From positions 1,397,442 to 1,461,441 of the forward strand of contig CAXAMN010022695.1 in assembly GCA_963970005.1 (NCBI GenBank): a stretch of DNA of 64,000 bases, read 5' to 3'. The stretch's first letter is position 1; the number at the start of each line of letters is the position of its first letter. The stretch comes from Durusdinium trenchii. Its lineage: Eukaryota; Sar; Dinophyceae; Suessiales; Symbiodiniaceae. The notes under the pieces were generated by a model. It made no database searches. It saw nothing but the letters and a program-made list of their open reading frames with translations, and was not told the DNA's origin. The position numbers were made by a program, and so were the translations under genes. Shown here piece after piece: positions 10,551 through 22,667 of this stretch.

Positions 10551-10861
10551 CAGGTATAGACCAAACGTGAGGCCCAAGAACAAGGCACTGACTCCTCGGT
10601 CCTAGACTCGCATGGCTGAGATTCCTAGTGTTGATTGGAGATCATTTATGCCTGATGCCAGTCAAAATCTTCGGAAATGGGAAAACAACTCTCCACGAAC
10701 TCACAAACACCAACCTACGCATTACTCAAAATTATGGATCAGTCAAGCCGCGAACGTCTGGTCAAACCCATAGAAAGATCTAATTGCCCCCAAATTGCCT
10801 GGGGTCTGTCCCAGTTAGGCGCCTGAGCAGCAGTCCCAATGATTTGGGCTGCCGGACTCAC

Positions 10862-11075
10862 CTCAGTGAAGAGACGACAAGACTGAAACTGGGTTTCTTT
10901 ATTGGGTTCTTTGTGATCATTGTCAATTTGATGCTCCAGGAATTCCAGTGCTGCATTCAAAACTTTCGGAACTTGGAGGGGCTTCAACTTCAAGGATTGT
11001 TCCCTTTTGGAACCACAAGCTCCAAAACCTCCAGTGGAGCCACGTTTCTTCGACGCCAACAAACCCAATGTTCTC
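10862..11075 (-). CDS. candidate exon with GTGAGT donor
   Basis: A minus-strand open block ending at a consensus donor (GAG|GTGAGT, donor starting at 10861). It reads LLASKKRGSTGGFGACG, KLKPLQVPKVLNAALEFLE and HQIDNDHKEPNKETQFQ, then SCRLFTE. The middle is an amphipathic helix. The likely acceptor is TTTTGACAG near 11076. No family is recognised. This is one of the more convincing exons on the left side of the window. Confidence 0.5.
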
Positions 11076-11163
11076 CACTGTCAAAACGCAGTGGGAGCTG
11101 AGCGGACCCGAACCCTCGAGTTGAGACCTCCCGAGCCTGATGTAGACTCACGAAAAAAATAGG

Positions 11164-11265
11164 AGCAATGGCCTCCAACCTAGTAGCGATGGTCTCCAAC
11201 CTTGTAATAGCCATGGCCTCCAACATAGTAGCGATGGCCTCCGCCCCAATGGCGATGGCCCCCAC
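11164..11265 (-). repeat. LEAIAIR-family repeat, reverse orientation
   Basis: About five diverged units of GCGATGGCCTCCAACCTAGTA. It is the same family as 12481-12725 but inverted. Confidence 0.85.
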
Positions 11266-11880
11266 CATGTCAAAAACTCTTCCTGTGGGGTTTGAAGCAT
11301 GTCGAAACATATAATGTCAACATAGGATTAAATTAAAGAACACCCCTATTAATCAAGCCAGCTCAAGCCCCCAATACTAAACTAATCTAAAGCCTGAAGC
11401 TCCACCTTGGCATCCCCCTAATATTTGTTCCTGTTCAGAAACACCCCCCATATTAATCAAGCCCAGCTCCCCCCCCAAAAAAAGAGCATAGTTTTATAGT
11501 TCTTATTATTTACTTTCTGTTTGTCTAGTATTCAACATCTTCTGGTCCATGGTGAAACTGATGTTCTGATCCACCCTTGTCTCATGCCATCTCTTCGAGA
11601 GATAGCATTCTGATCCACCCTTGTCCCATGCTGATCCTCTCATCCATCAATAATTCTGATCATTCTGCTTGCTCTTCTCATCCTTCCCAGCAGCAATCAG
11701 GTCCAGGTCCTCATCTCATCATCCATCATCCTGTCATCACCTTTATTAGGCGGATGTGGTCCCCCGATACCTCCAATCTCAGACCTTGTTGACCTTGAAG
11801 GGGGGCGTTGATTAATCCGATGTCGACATTAATCAAGAGATATCAAGAGTCTACATTTATACATCCCAGGAGCGTCTTTC
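11266..11880. other. no gene seen
   Basis: A C-rich, low-complexity stretch with partly repeated phrases (TCTGATCCACCCTTGTC occurs twice at about 11563-11632, and CCAGC-type runs recur). A 71-codon plus frame (11577-11792) is Ser/His-rich and unlikely to be coding. Nothing else is seen. Confidence 0.5.
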
Positions 11881-11882
11881 AG

Positions 11883-12024
11883 GCCAAGTCACCAAGTCGC
11901 GAATCTCTGGCCGCTGCCACGGTCTTCGGACACGTTCCGACAAAACTCCCGTACGGAGAGGGTCTTGGGTTTGCCTCAGCTAGACAAATCAAAGGGTCTT
12001 TGTCAGACTTAGGAGGATTCATTG
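11883..12024 (+). CDS. candidate internal exon, AG|G to GT
   Basis: The acceptor GCGTCTTTCAG|G and the donor ATTG|GTAATA bracket a 142-bp block. It reads AKSPSRESLAAATVFGHV, PTKLPYGEGLGFASARQ and IKGSLSDLGGFIG without a stop. Composition and residue mix look like real protein. No domain is recognised. It is a rare plus-strand exon on the left side; the nearest minus-strand exon (12358) is about 330 bp away, so a strand switch may lie here. Confidence 0.5.
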
Positions 12025-12087
12025 GTAATACTTTAAAGTTTACAGATGCTCTGATATGCTCTCAATCTGTAAAATATATTAGTTTGA

Positions 12088-12358
12088 TCACACCCAGTGG
12101 AAGCTTAACTTCCTCAACATAACTCTAAAGCCAAACCTGGAAACATACAGTGCCCTCATCTGAACCATGTCCACTATGTTTTTGTTGGCTCTATCGGTCC
12201 TGTCAGAGGTTGCCCAGATCGCTTCCAAACCACAAACTTGGAGTTGCTGCTCTGAAGCGATTGTTCCATCCTGGGGTAGATAGAATATGAACCCATCCGA
12301 ACACATGATCCCTCCCGGTTTGGAGATTTTCCCTCCTCCGGTGTTCACACCGGAAAAC
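12088..12358 (-). CDS. candidate exon with beta-propeller-like motif
   Basis: The minus-strand acceptor GACTTCTCAG|G starts an open block. It reads GVNTGGGKISKPGGIMCS, then DGFIFYLPQDGT and VCGLEAIWATSDRTDRANK. The spacing GG-x4-DG-x-IFYLP resembles a kelch/propeller-like blade repeat (GG-x-L-x-x-DG-x-IYxIP) that is common in Symbiodinium predicted proteins. That comparison is from memory. Only one blade is seen here. The exact 3' end is uncertain; the frame stays open to 12088. Confidence 0.45.
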
Positions 12359-12480
12359 CTGAGAAGTCACACCCAAATCAACGCTAAGAGCACATTTCTC
12401 TTCACGATTTGGACTCTAACCTACTGACATCGAAGCGGATTCATGGGAGCTATGGCTAAAGACCATGTTCAATTGCAAAC

Positions 12481-12725
12481 TGGAGGCCTTTGCCACTAGG
12501 TGGAGGCCATCGCTATTAGGTTGGTGGCCTTTGCTATTAGGTGGAGGCCATCGCTATTCGGTTGGAGGCCATCGCTAGAAGGTTGGAGGCCTTTGCTATT
12601 GGGTTGGAGGCCATTGCTATTAGGTTGGAGGCCATCGCCAGTAGGTTGGAGGCCATCGCTATTGGGTTGGAGGCCATCGCTATAAGGTTGGAGAAGATCG
12701 CTGATACAAGTAGGTTGGAGGCCAA
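12481..12725 (+). repeat. LEAIAIR 21-bp tandem array
   Basis: About eleven units of TTGGAGGCCATCGCTATTAGG with substitutions and a few indels. 21 bp is seven codons; the plus strand reads (LEAIAIR)n, a regular heptad that would form a helix if translated. Four of six frames of the unit are stop-free, so long ORFs across it (12541-13347) are a by-product. Related units lie at 9582, 11164, 16273, 16938 and 56942. Confidence 0.9.
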
Positions 12726-12904
12726 CGGTGGTGATACCAGGTTCCATGTGTTCGGATGTCCAAATATGTTTTCCGAGCGTCCCTTCAGCAACTCGAGGGC
12801 CTTTCGATGTGACCCAAGCTTTGAGCTTTGCTCCGCCACCTCCAGGGCCGTCCGACCTCCAGGGCGCCAACAGAGTCTGACATATTGGGACAGGAGGATC
12901 TGTG

Positions 12905-13345
12905 CAAATATTTATATGTTCATCCATATTCATACATATTTATTCATATTCATCCGGTCCATAATCATACATCTGCATCTGTCTTCATACATATTCATCG
13001 ATGTTCATACATGTTCGTCCATATCCATACATATTCCTCGATCTTCATACATTGTCATCCGTCTTCATACATATTCATCCATCTTCATACATGTCCATCC
13101 ACCTTTATCCATATTCATCAACCTTTATGTATATATGTATCAATGTTCATCGATATTCACACATCTCCAAGCATCTTTATCCATCTTTATTGATATTCAC
13201 ACATCTCCAAGCCATACTAGTCCATCTTCATCAATATTCACACGTCTCCAAGCATCTTTATCAATCNNNNNNNNNNTCCAAGCATCTTTATCAATCTTCA
13301 TCGATATTCACACATCTCCAAGCATATTTAGTCTTAATGTGTCTT
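12905..13345 (+). repeat. TTCATACAT/TCATC minisatellite
   Basis: Diverged ~20-bp units (TTCATACATATTCATC and relatives) fill 12930-13140. They pass into longer ~40-bp units with CACACATCTCCAAGCATCTT at 13150-13330. The assembly gap lies within the second type. Confidence 0.85.
13267..13276. other. assembly gap (10 N)
   Basis: Ten N inside the 40-bp minisatellite. The true length of the array here is unknown. Confidence 1.
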
Positions 13346-13389
13346 AATCCATCTTGATCCATCTTCATTCATCTCGCCCGGCCCAAACA

Positions 13390-13506
13390 AATTCACCGCA
13401 CGGCCTCGGTCTGTTTTCTGCTGGAGATCTGCTCCACGGGAGAGCAACATCTTGATGACCTTCGTGTTCCCAAGCTCCTTGGCGGCCGAACAGGGGATTG
13501 GAGGCG
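13390..13506 (-). CDS. candidate ankyrin-repeat exon
   Basis: The minus strand reads SAAKELGNTKVIKMLLSRGA, then DLQQKTDRGRAV. This matches the ankyrin consensus A-A-x-x-G-x-x-x-V-x-x-L-L-x-x-G-A-D followed by x6-G-R/T. Ankyrin repeats are protein-binding helix pairs of ~33 residues and are abundant in dinoflagellate proteins. Only one repeat is present, so this is an internal exon of a longer gene. A second ankyrin-like start lies at 13640-13707 on the same strand. Confidence 0.5.
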
Positions 13507-13639
13507 ACTTGGCCACTCAGTCACTCAGTGGTCAGAATTCTGATGGAAAGGCCAAAGCATCAAGCAAGCAACACACAGGATCCAAGGAAAAAGTTCTATG
13601 CATTGATTTTTGCCACCAAGCACATGTACTGAGAGTCAT

Positions 13640-13707
13640 GTTTGCTGTCTCGACATGCTCTGAATTCTTCGAGTCTCGGCTGCCACGTGCAATGGATACA
13701 TCACTTC
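13640..13707 (-). CDS. candidate ankyrin-repeat exon (start of a repeat)
   Basis: After an AG|G acceptor (GAACGCCAG|G) the minus strand reads EVMYPLHVAAETRRIQSM. PLHVAAE is the hallmark opening of an ankyrin repeat (T-P-L-H-x-A-A-x). It lies 5' of the other ankyrin block on the same strand, as expected for one gene. Its 3' end is not resolved. Confidence 0.4.
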
Positions 13708-15150
13708 CTGGCGTTCATGGGGTCGTCGTTCTCGAACGCCGCGAACGCAGCAAACCGACTTCACCGACGTCGCATTTCTTACATGACTTGATCACCAATG
13801 ATGCAAGACACAGATGCATGTTCACAATCCATACCTTTCAGGGAGGGATGTCAATAGGAAGGCCGGATGAAATACAGCAAATAAACATGATTGTCTATAT
13901 GTTAACTATGGATCAGTTATAACGTACGTCGTGGGTTCACTGGTGCGATGTCACCGAGATCGGTGGAGCGAAGCCGTTGCGCCCGTCGTCGCTGAAGCGA
14001 CCGTAGAACTTCTGTCGTCTAGGAACTCGGGTCTTAGGAATTCTGGATCCTGCGTCCCTAGTTCCATAGAATAGTGCATTTATATATAGGTATTGATATT
14101 AACATGAATTAACTATATGACAATAGGCTAATCAACATATATTAGATTCTGCTAGCTAGAAGTCCCAAAAAAACTAATCTGTTTGGCCCCACAAAATTGA
14201 TTTCAGCTCACATAGAGACCCCGTACAAAAAGGTCTTGGACTCCCAGGCATCTACTCGACATGTGAAGACCGTCCGGGTGCGACCGAGTCGACCCAGAAC
14301 ATGTCGACCCACCCGGTCCACGAGAAAACAGACCTTCTTGGTCAAAAAGACAGACACCCCGCTGCGCCTTGGTCCGAGCAAAAGCCCGAACTGGTGCGAT
14401 GGGCCCGACCGCACGGATTTTTGGTATTTTTTGGTTGGGAGAGTGATGGAGAGTGATGGAGATGGGTTCTTTTTCAGCCCACGTCCTCAGAGTGTATACA
14501 CTTTTTCCAAGCACCCAACCACCGGTTCCACCGAGTGTTGGAGGTCGGGCGGCGTTGGATGGCCCTGAGTCCGAACGAGCCTTCCAGAATGGGCTGTTTG
14601 TTCCACTAAAATCGCCCAAAGGCAAATCACATCAAATCACCATTGATTCAATATATTGGAAAATGTAAGATCCATCGAAAACATAATAGAGACTTGACCC
14701 GTAATCAATGTTGTTTCCCAGAAATCGCCGGAGCTCCAAATGCCAATTCAATCTGGCTTAGCATACGAATCTTAGAAGAATTGAAGATGGAATATTGCAA
14801 CTGGTCGGTGGTTTAAACATATTTAAACCAACCCTTAACATAATAGTGCAACACAACCAGTTGAAACCACTCGGATATTTGGTCAAGCCAGTCTTCAATC
14901 CCAGGTCACTGACTCTACACGGAACTAATGTGGCTTTCAATATGTTTCATTATAAAAACTATCAATATGATTTAAATTGATCTAATATGTCTTGTTTGGA
15001 GAACGGTTTAATATTGACCAACACAACTTCCCGCGATTCATGGAAAAAGTTGTTCCACTCCTTGTATTTTTTGTCGGGGCGACTGTTATAGCAGTGAGAA
15101 ACACCACAAAAAAGACTCTTGATTCCCAAACGAGCTGCTCAAATGGTTGT
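13708..15150. other. no convincing gene
   Basis: GC-rich patches at 13950-14020 and 14270-14420 are open in several frames but none has clear splice sites. A short tandem (GAGAGTGATGGA twice) lies at 14440-14465. From 14640 the sequence is intron-like and AT-rich. Confidence 0.4.
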
Positions 15151-15428
15151 TTATGTCGAGATGTTCCCCTCAAAAATGGTCTTTGGTGGGATTTGAGCCA
15201 GGAGTTCTGGGATGGGCGCCCTACTAAGGAGGTCAACCTCCATGATTTGGTGAGGTCTTGACCCGGTCAACGTCGGAGGTCTTGTCGGTATGGACAGAAC
15301 CAGGGGACGATGCCAATGGCTATGAAAGAGAAAACCGAGCCACGGCTGATTGATGTCAGTGAACTTGTGCTTGCGGAGCCATTCTTCCAAATAGACCTGC
15401 TTGAAGAGGCCATGACGACAGGGCATTG
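15151..15428 (-). CDS. candidate exon, aromatic-rich
   Basis: An acceptor CTTCGACCTTCAG on the minus strand starts a 92-codon open block. It reads MPCRHGLFKQVYLEEWLRKH, KFTDINQPWLGFLFHSHW and PELLAQIPPKTIFEG. The first half is a plausible amphipathic helix followed by an aromatic strand. The end is either the TGA at 15151 or an unrecognised donor. No family is recognised. Confidence 0.45.
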
Positions 15429-15479
15429 CTGAAGGTCGAAGGTCAAAAAACAATATGAGTGGTCTCTCCATGCTTCAAA

Positions 15480-16270
15480 GTCCAATTCCGCAGAAGAATC
15501 TCAACCTCTGGGTGAAAGCACATTGGCGTACCAATTATCTGCCAACAAAGAAACTCTATGGCATCATGTTTAATTCACTTTGCGAGGCAAAGCTGTTTTG
15601 TCTTTGCCCCGGTTCCACCAAGTTTCGCACCGGTACCAGTCCGTTAAACGATGTTAATCGCGTTAAAATATACGGAAGAACACCTGTCCCAGTGGCTTCT
15701 TGGGGTGGTCCGTCGGTTCATGGTTGCTGTCCCGTAGGACCATGTGAAGAGACTTCAACTTCAAGCGTTTTCACGGAAAAAAATGATATATACTTTTCTC
15801 TCGGTTTCAATCGAAATGACTTGGGCATTTCGCCGTCTTTTGAGACGAGATGACAAAATGACGAGATGACGATGAGTCTGCGAGTCGAATCCAATGAGTC
15901 GATGAGAGGAGAGTCTGCTGCGAGTCCGCAGGGAATACCGTCGACTGTAGACAGGGAATGGACCCAAACTTTCAAGCACCAAAAAGTCTGACAAGCTGCA
16001 ACGCCCCTTTCAAGTGGAAGGGTGGAAGGTGTCCCAGTCAAGTGGAAGACCAGAAGACCTGTCAAAGACCGAGACCGCTGTGAAGGGTCAGACTGTCACA
16101 TGAAACCATTGGCATGATCAAAAGAGTTGGGCTTGAAAAGTGATCGCTTCGTTTGGGGTGAAATGGTGCTGGCACATGGCACCTTATGGCACGCTGGTGC
16201 CAACAAGTTTCATCAATCATGTTGGGAAATCCAATGGAAAACCAGATAGACTCCAAACCTAAAGGGCACC
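15480..16270. other. weak open frames, no clear gene
   Basis: A 132-codon plus frame (15455-15853) contains RVKIYGRTPVPVASWGG but lacks splice signals. A simple duplicated phrase (ATGACAAAATGACGAGATGACG with GATGAG...) lies at 15850-15910. Nothing else is supported. Confidence 0.4.
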
Positions 16271-16272
16271 GT

Positions 16273-16312
16273 CGTAGGTTGGAGGCCATCGCTAGTAGGT
16301 TGGAATCCATGA
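16273..16312 (+). repeat. LEAIAIR-family repeat, ~2 units
   Basis: GTAGGTTGGAGGCCATCGCT followed by a partial second unit, the same family as 12481-12725. Confidence 0.8.
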
Positions 16313-16937
16313 GAAGGTGGTTGGTTTCCCTTAGGGCCGAACTACCGGATCTGGTTGGAGCCCTAGGCCCTAGCAACTCCTCAAAGTGTGATTCCGTGAT
16401 CTGTGAATAAATCACATGTGTGTGATGGTTCCAGATAAGGTCATGATAACTCAGGGTTCAACAGGGGACCTGCGGACACACCAAGCTTCTGCACCCACCC
16501 GAAACCTCCCTCTCACCCACCCACCAAACAGCCACACCAGAACATCCGCCTGCGCTTCCAGTGCCTTTCGCTGCCTCGGCCGGTCTTTCCGAAGCGAAGC
16601 GACCGCCCGACGAACCCCGACGCCCGACGGCCCGTGTGACACGGCTTTCGTTTCGAAGCGAAATGGGACGAACTGCAAAAGAACTCAAATCACGGGGATG
16701 TTCCTTTAACCTGACCCACCCGGAGCTTGCATGATAAGCCCAATGGCCCCCCCCCCTTCAGCCCCCCACCCTGTGATCACAGAACTTGGTTGAACATAGT
16801 GAACAAAAATGCAACTGCTCCACAGTGACTGAGTCATCCACGAAGTCTACCCACTCATCATCTCCAACGTGATGTCCCACTGACCCCGCTGCCACCCATA
16901 TGAAACTTATCAAATGAAGCTAAAGGGCATTACCATT

Positions 16938-16978
16938 CGCTAGTAGGTTGGAGGATGTTGGAGGCCATCGCTATTAGG
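16938..16978 (+). repeat. LEAIAIR-family repeat, ~2 units
   Basis: CGCTAGTAGGTTGGAGG and TTGGAGGCCATCGCTATTAGG, the same family. Confidence 0.8.
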
Positions 16979-16979
16979 G

Positions 16980-19385
16980 TAACCAAGTGCAACTCAGAAA
17001 GCGCCAGGCCTCGTAGCTGGGCTCTTCGGGAGCACACCATGCAGAAAAAACAAGCACCGCCACATCGGGATCCCACTCATGAGCTCATATTCCATTAAAA
17101 GTATTATGAAGCTTCATGAAGTACAGTATCTATATGCCTTAGATTGCCTTAGTATGTTTAACAACATATCCAACCAATCCGAAAACAACAAACAACATAT
17201 CCAACCGATCCAATTCCGCACTTCCGAAGAAAGGGCCCTGTTAAACAACGGTCCCTTCCGAACCCAACTTCCCCCCCCCGGTCTCCAAACGCGCCCAGCG
17301 ACCGAGCTAAAGCACCCCAGGTGGCTTCCAAATCGCTCTCGTCGCCTACGACGTCGTACGCGACTCCGCGACTCGCTCGACCGGTGCACGGGGGAATGAA
17401 ATGGGCGAAATGGCGGATCTTTGGTGCAGTGTACAGTGTATGGGTGCCAAATCAAGCGGCATATTTGGTTTGAGGTACAATAGAACTTTGTAAAGGGGTG
17501 AGTTTTGGAGGAATGGATGACATGTCCTGGGTGTAAGGTGTCGAGGTTGCAAGAGTTCACAAGCCCCAAGCAGCTTAAAATGTCCTGGAAAAGGGACTCT
17601 CCATATAATCTGATTAGATTGACGTGTACTTGAGTACTTGAAAATTTAGAGTGAAAATGACCCTGAACATGTCCCATTCGACAAGGCTATCGGCTATCGG
17701 GATAAAATCTGTAAGTCACAGAGATCTCCACGGGCCAAGTGCAACCGGCGGCTTAATAGCACATGCGTAATCTCAACCAAAAACCCGTCACTTGTCCTTG
17801 TAACAAAAAAACTGACTGATGTCCTGAATCATGTCACGTATCAGCCGCAACAGTCACGCAAAATAAACTATCACACGGCAAAGATGGAACTCTGGGGGGC
17901 AAAACAAAAGAGATGGTGATGTGCACATTAAAAAAGTAAAACATTCCATGAACTCAGGGTATGCCGGTATGCCTGTCCTGAAAGTATCCCAAAGTATACT
18001 TATACTTTCCATCTGCTAAGTGGTGCCAAGTTGCTGCTATCACTCTCAAAGGCCTGCGTCATCATCTCCTCTCCGACCTGTAATCGACCACGTGTTACAA
18101 TCGAAAAGCCATAACTGGGCCAAAACAAACAAACAACAACACAGTCTCGCTGACGTCGTCTCGGGGATACGTACGACCACACGACTCCCCGAACGAAGCC
18201 TGACCGGACCGGGCCGACGCACGAAGTGAAGCCAACGTGGATGGGAAACGCACCCCGATTTGAGGTTTTCCATGGACATTGGAGTGTACATACACCACCC
18301 TCCAACAGGTCTCCTCTACAAAGGGCTGTTGGGCTTTAACAGTCGGGTGCTGGTAACGGTCGATCCCTCCCCACTCTTTCGAACGGGCCCGAAAAACGGC
18401 GCTGGACTGCCCCACAAACACTTTGGCGTTCCAAAAGTCACGTATCGTGCCTCTTCGTGTGAGGTCTCAACAAAATGATAGGCACTGACCAATCGAAACC
18501 TCAATCCGGTTCATTCCTCTTGATCTTAGTGATCCAAAATGCTTTTAACGCAAAATAGAAGCTCGCAGCTCAACCCAAACCAAAGGACATCGCCGGTCAT
18601 CTTGACCCTGAGGCTCACGGCTGCCTTTTTTCTGTCAGTGCTCACATCCCAAAGTAATGACTTGGTTAGAAGCGCTAATGACACCCAAATTCAGGGACCT
18701 TATGTCTTAAAAGCTCAACCCCCCCAAAAAAAAACAACCCAAACAGTTGCTCCTCTTGCCTGTAAAACGATGGGAGCTGAGACCAAGGATCGGAACATCG
18801 GCAAAAGTCTCTGGTGAGTCCATTGCGATTGGAACCCCAAGAAATGAACGCATTTCACCAGGTGTTTCTCTCTATGAACCACCCAGGAACCCTGCATGGG
18901 AAAGAGTCAGTGTATCGGGGTCCACCGTCCAAAAAACAGGCTCAGACCTGGCACCTAGAGGAACAAAACATCGGGTTTGCTGCAAACAAGTCGACAGGAT
19001 TCGAAATTCGGAAGGTGCGGTTGAGGAAGGCGTATGTAGCTAGACCTCCCAGGCCTTCCGACCCCTTGGAAGAAGGAAAATAGGCTACCAATTATACGTT
19101 GGGGATCTGCCTATGAAACTTCGCAGCCGTATGAGGCACCTTCACAAAAAAATCGTCTGAGCCCAGTGGCCGTCGTTTGTGGCGTAGGGTCTTCATAGTC
19201 GTCGATCCTTAGCCCGGCGAAGACATCACCGTGCGAAGAGGTGCTAAAGCCGCTACACCCGAGAAGATGGACATGGGACCTGAAGACTATGCACCTTTGG
19301 AAGACGATGTTGCTAAAAAAACACAGTCTGGTTTTCGGGTTCCATGTGGGTCTCGGAACCAGGGCTTAAGCAAAAGGACATGACA
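16980..19385. other. long stretch without a supported gene
   Basis: A 187-codon minus frame (17677-17114) is biased and has no splice support. At 18740-18810 the plus strand reads KTMGAETKDRNIGKSLW up to a GTGAGT donor (18812), a possible exon with an unclear start. The plus frame at 18814-19083 (NIGFAANKSTGFEIRKV) is another weak candidate. C-runs occur at 16750 and 17270. Confidence 0.4.
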
Positions 19386-19389
19386 CAAG

Positions 19390-19526
19390 TTGTCGTTGTC
19401 GTTGTCGTTGTCGCTGCTGCTGCTGCTGCTGCTGGTGCTAGTGGTTGTGGTTTGGTTGTGGTGGTGGTTGTGGATGTGGTGGTGGCGGTGGTGGTGGGTC
19501 TTGTTATTGTTCTTGTTCTTGTTGTG
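19390..19526 (+). repeat. GTT/GCT/GGT trinucleotide tract
   Basis: Runs of TCGTTG, (CTG)n and (GGT)n in succession. Translations are homopolymeric (poly-Val/Ala on plus, poly-Thr on minus), so ORFs over it are not genes. Confidence 0.95.
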
Positions 19527-19529
19527 TAT

Positions 19530-22500
19530 GTCAAAGCACTTTGAGACTCGAGGTACGACAAAACACCAATACCAATAACAAACGAACTACCAAAGTTGTT
19601 CAGCAGTTGCCGTTGTCTAGTGAGTCAACGCGTGCCACTTCAAAAAGACATGTCGGACGTGGCGATTTACAGGAAACACAGAAAAAAGAACGTTTCACAA
19701 CGAGCAAGTTGAATGAAACTCAAGGTCTTCAACAAACTTAAGTAAGCACTTCCACCCTATAGGTCCAAAGACTTGGGATCAACATTTATCATTGTAGAAA
19801 CCCGTGTTCTTTCAGCTTCTCGAGGTGCACCGGAGGCATCTTCCGAAGGGTTCCTGGCCTAACTCCTGACATGGTTGGGGTGGGTGCCAGGGGGGGTCTA
19901 ACTACCTTCTGAGGATGCGGTTGGAGCATGTTGGAGCCATAGATGTTTCGCTTTGATGCCCCTCATCCCCAAAACATGTCTGAATCCAAGTCACTTTCGC
20001 CAGTCCCAATTCGGCTCATTGAGATCTTCTCCAAAGACATCTGCATTTGGCTTCCTTAAATCATCCAAAGTTCATGAGAACTGGGATTCGATGGGCTCGA
20101 GGAAAGGAACATGATGAATATGGAGAGGCACCCTGAGTGTTTTTCAAGGCAAATCTTGTGATCATGTGTGATTCATCCTTCTCGGATTGAACCCGATCCA
20201 TCCATCCTGACCAGGTCACAGTGAGTTCTACGTGTCGCTCGGGTGGTTTCGTGTCCGACCTTCGATCCCTAAAGGTGCCGAGCATCAAGGAGCTCCGCGT
20301 TCTCAGCTGGATATTCATGTCGGCTTCAGGCTGAGAATCCCAACGGCCACGGCTTGGAACACAAAATGACAGAACAACACAAGCAGCTGGTGGCTGAAAA
20401 GCCACGTCCTGCGGGCCTCCAACCTACTTGTGAAAAGGAAACAAGCTACAATTCGGCCAACCAAACGAATCAATGTTGCTTCAGGTCTGCAAGCAGATGG
20501 GTCTGGACCCATCCAGGCCAGTGAGATGGAGTTGGACCCGTCCAGGAGTTAGCCCAGGAGTTCCCATGATTCTCACCAGGTGCTTGAGCTCGACCCATCC
20601 CATCCCAGGTGATCTTCAGCACTCCATGGAAGTATGGGGCGACTGGAAGTCAGCTGTTCATGCTGTTTATGGGAGACCACAGGCCCACTGCTGTTCATCC
20701 CATCTCCGTGACCACGTCACCACGTGCGGAGCGCATCAAATCGAGAACATGACATGGGTAGGTGAACCTCCAACACCAAGGGGCCTACCACGAGTCGACC
20801 TCCAAAGCCACCAAGCGGCTTACCAGACCACTTGTAAATAAAGCAGCAGCGCATGATACAGCTGAACATGTTTCTCAAGTCGCCAAAGCTCTTTTCTATT
20901 TCTGAGAATAATCACAAATACTTAACAATGTGTTTGTTCACATCATCTGGAAACCCCTTGCACAAGCAACAACAGGCTGATGGTCCCTCAAACCGCGCAC
21001 CCAAAGGACAATGCTCAGGTCAACCGCTACAACATTCAAAGACCAAAATGCTCCTCCAAACATCTCAGATCTGAAGAAAAACACATTTATATAAAAGGAA
21101 ACAACAAACCCGAACCATACTACTACTATACAACTCTTTCACCCCAGCTGGTCAGCCTCCACCAGTGACCAAGTTGTCTGACTCTCCCGCCTTCAGTTCA
21201 CGGGCATTTGCTCGAACTCCGTTCACCTCCACCAAGTGGTGCCCACAAAGCACCTCCAGCCGTTTCGACAGACCTCGATCGGAGACAGAACACAATACCA
21301 TCGTCAGACCTGAGGAGCACCGAGAGCTTTCAGACCTGTTCTCTGTCTGACCTGGTACTTGGCAGGGGGTGCTTCAAAGCAGGTGGTCCTTCTTGGGTGC
21401 TGGGGGAGCTTGGTTGGTTGCGGCTGTTTGTTGCCCGACTGTGAGGGACGGTGGGTGTGCTTGATTGAAAGGGTGGAACCAGCTGCTTCAAATAGGTGGG
21501 CCAAGCTTGAGGCAATCTGATGAGTGTGCAGTGGACTTCATTTCCAACTTCACATGGTGGTACAAATTCAGGTCTCATGGGGTACTGCCAGCGGGTAGTA
21601 CATGATTGTCATGTCAATAATCCTTGGGTATGCGAACGAAATTCAGCAAAGAACTTGCGAAGGCTTCCTTGACTTGGAATGCAGGAAAACCGCTAGAAAG
21701 CAAGACTTCAACCTTCTTCAACCCTTTAGCATCCTTTAGCAAAAGAAACCAACTTAACCAAGTTCATCCGATTTCCAGCTTTGTCAGTGCCATCGGAACG
21801 GGGTGGAAAACAGGGTGACGTCCTCGCCCAACACCTTACGACTCTAGGCGTTCAATTGTCAACCTGTTCAAGCGCATCAAAACCGGCTTTGGGCCAAGGA
21901 GGCTGTAGATTATTGCCTGATTGACACAGTACATTACAATATACTTTTGGATTGTATACTGTATACAGGAACCTGACAAAGTCATCCCCCAGTCAACCCC
22001 AGGAGCTAATCCCAATGGAACGCTGATACCCGAACAAGATTTTCCACCAAAAAGTAGACGTAAATGCAAAATAGAACACCGTGGGTTTGATTGATATGCA
22101 TCCGCTTGTTGCCTGTCAATCCTAACGGAATGCTGCAGAAACAGCTTGTTGACAAAAGTTGGCATAATCCTTCCAAACATACAATACTACAACAGTTCCA
22201 TTGCGAACTACAAACATGTAGAACTCCGGTACGGCCTCCTGATCATTGGAATGGTTCCTTAGTTGCGTGGAAAGTTCTGAAAGAGCAAGTGCGTAGGCTC
22301 ATATCGGTGGGTGACATGTGTTGGAACGTGTTCAATTAAAGCTTGTTATTCTCTCTATAATAACAATTGTGCAATATAAATTATAGAGAGATTGATCTGA
22401 TCGACATACACAATTTCTAAATGGAAAAATACAGTCATGAACATATACAAACATTGTATAATTTATATATCAACGTCTCTTTGATGCTTGATGTGCTTCA

Positions 22501-22660
22501 GGTGAACCAAACCACTCGAACATGTGTTTGTTGGTGAACCACGCCGTCGCACAGCCATCTGGAAGGGCTCATGGCGGCCCTGTCTGTGAGGTGTATCCCA
22601 GAAAAAACAAAAGAACAAATAAACAACACATGATGGCAACCACTGCTCGATGCCCCACCA
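19530..22660. other. mostly intron-like or intergenic
   Basis: One minus frame at 20405-20061 (114 codons) reads SLMLGTFRDRRSDTKPPE and DESHMITRFALKNTQG, a weak exon candidate. A minus frame at 22180-21836 contains SVRIDRQQADAYQSNPR. Neither has clear splice sites. The 22330-22470 region is AT-rich. Confidence 0.4.
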
Positions 22661-22667
22661 AAAAATC

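Noticed and set aside
12905..13345. CRISPR-like array
   Set aside because: Units are continuous and diverged with no unique spacers; this is a minisatellite.
19313..19741. ORFs over the GTT/GGT tract
   Set aside because: Poly-Val/Ala/Thr/Gly translations of a trinucleotide repeat.
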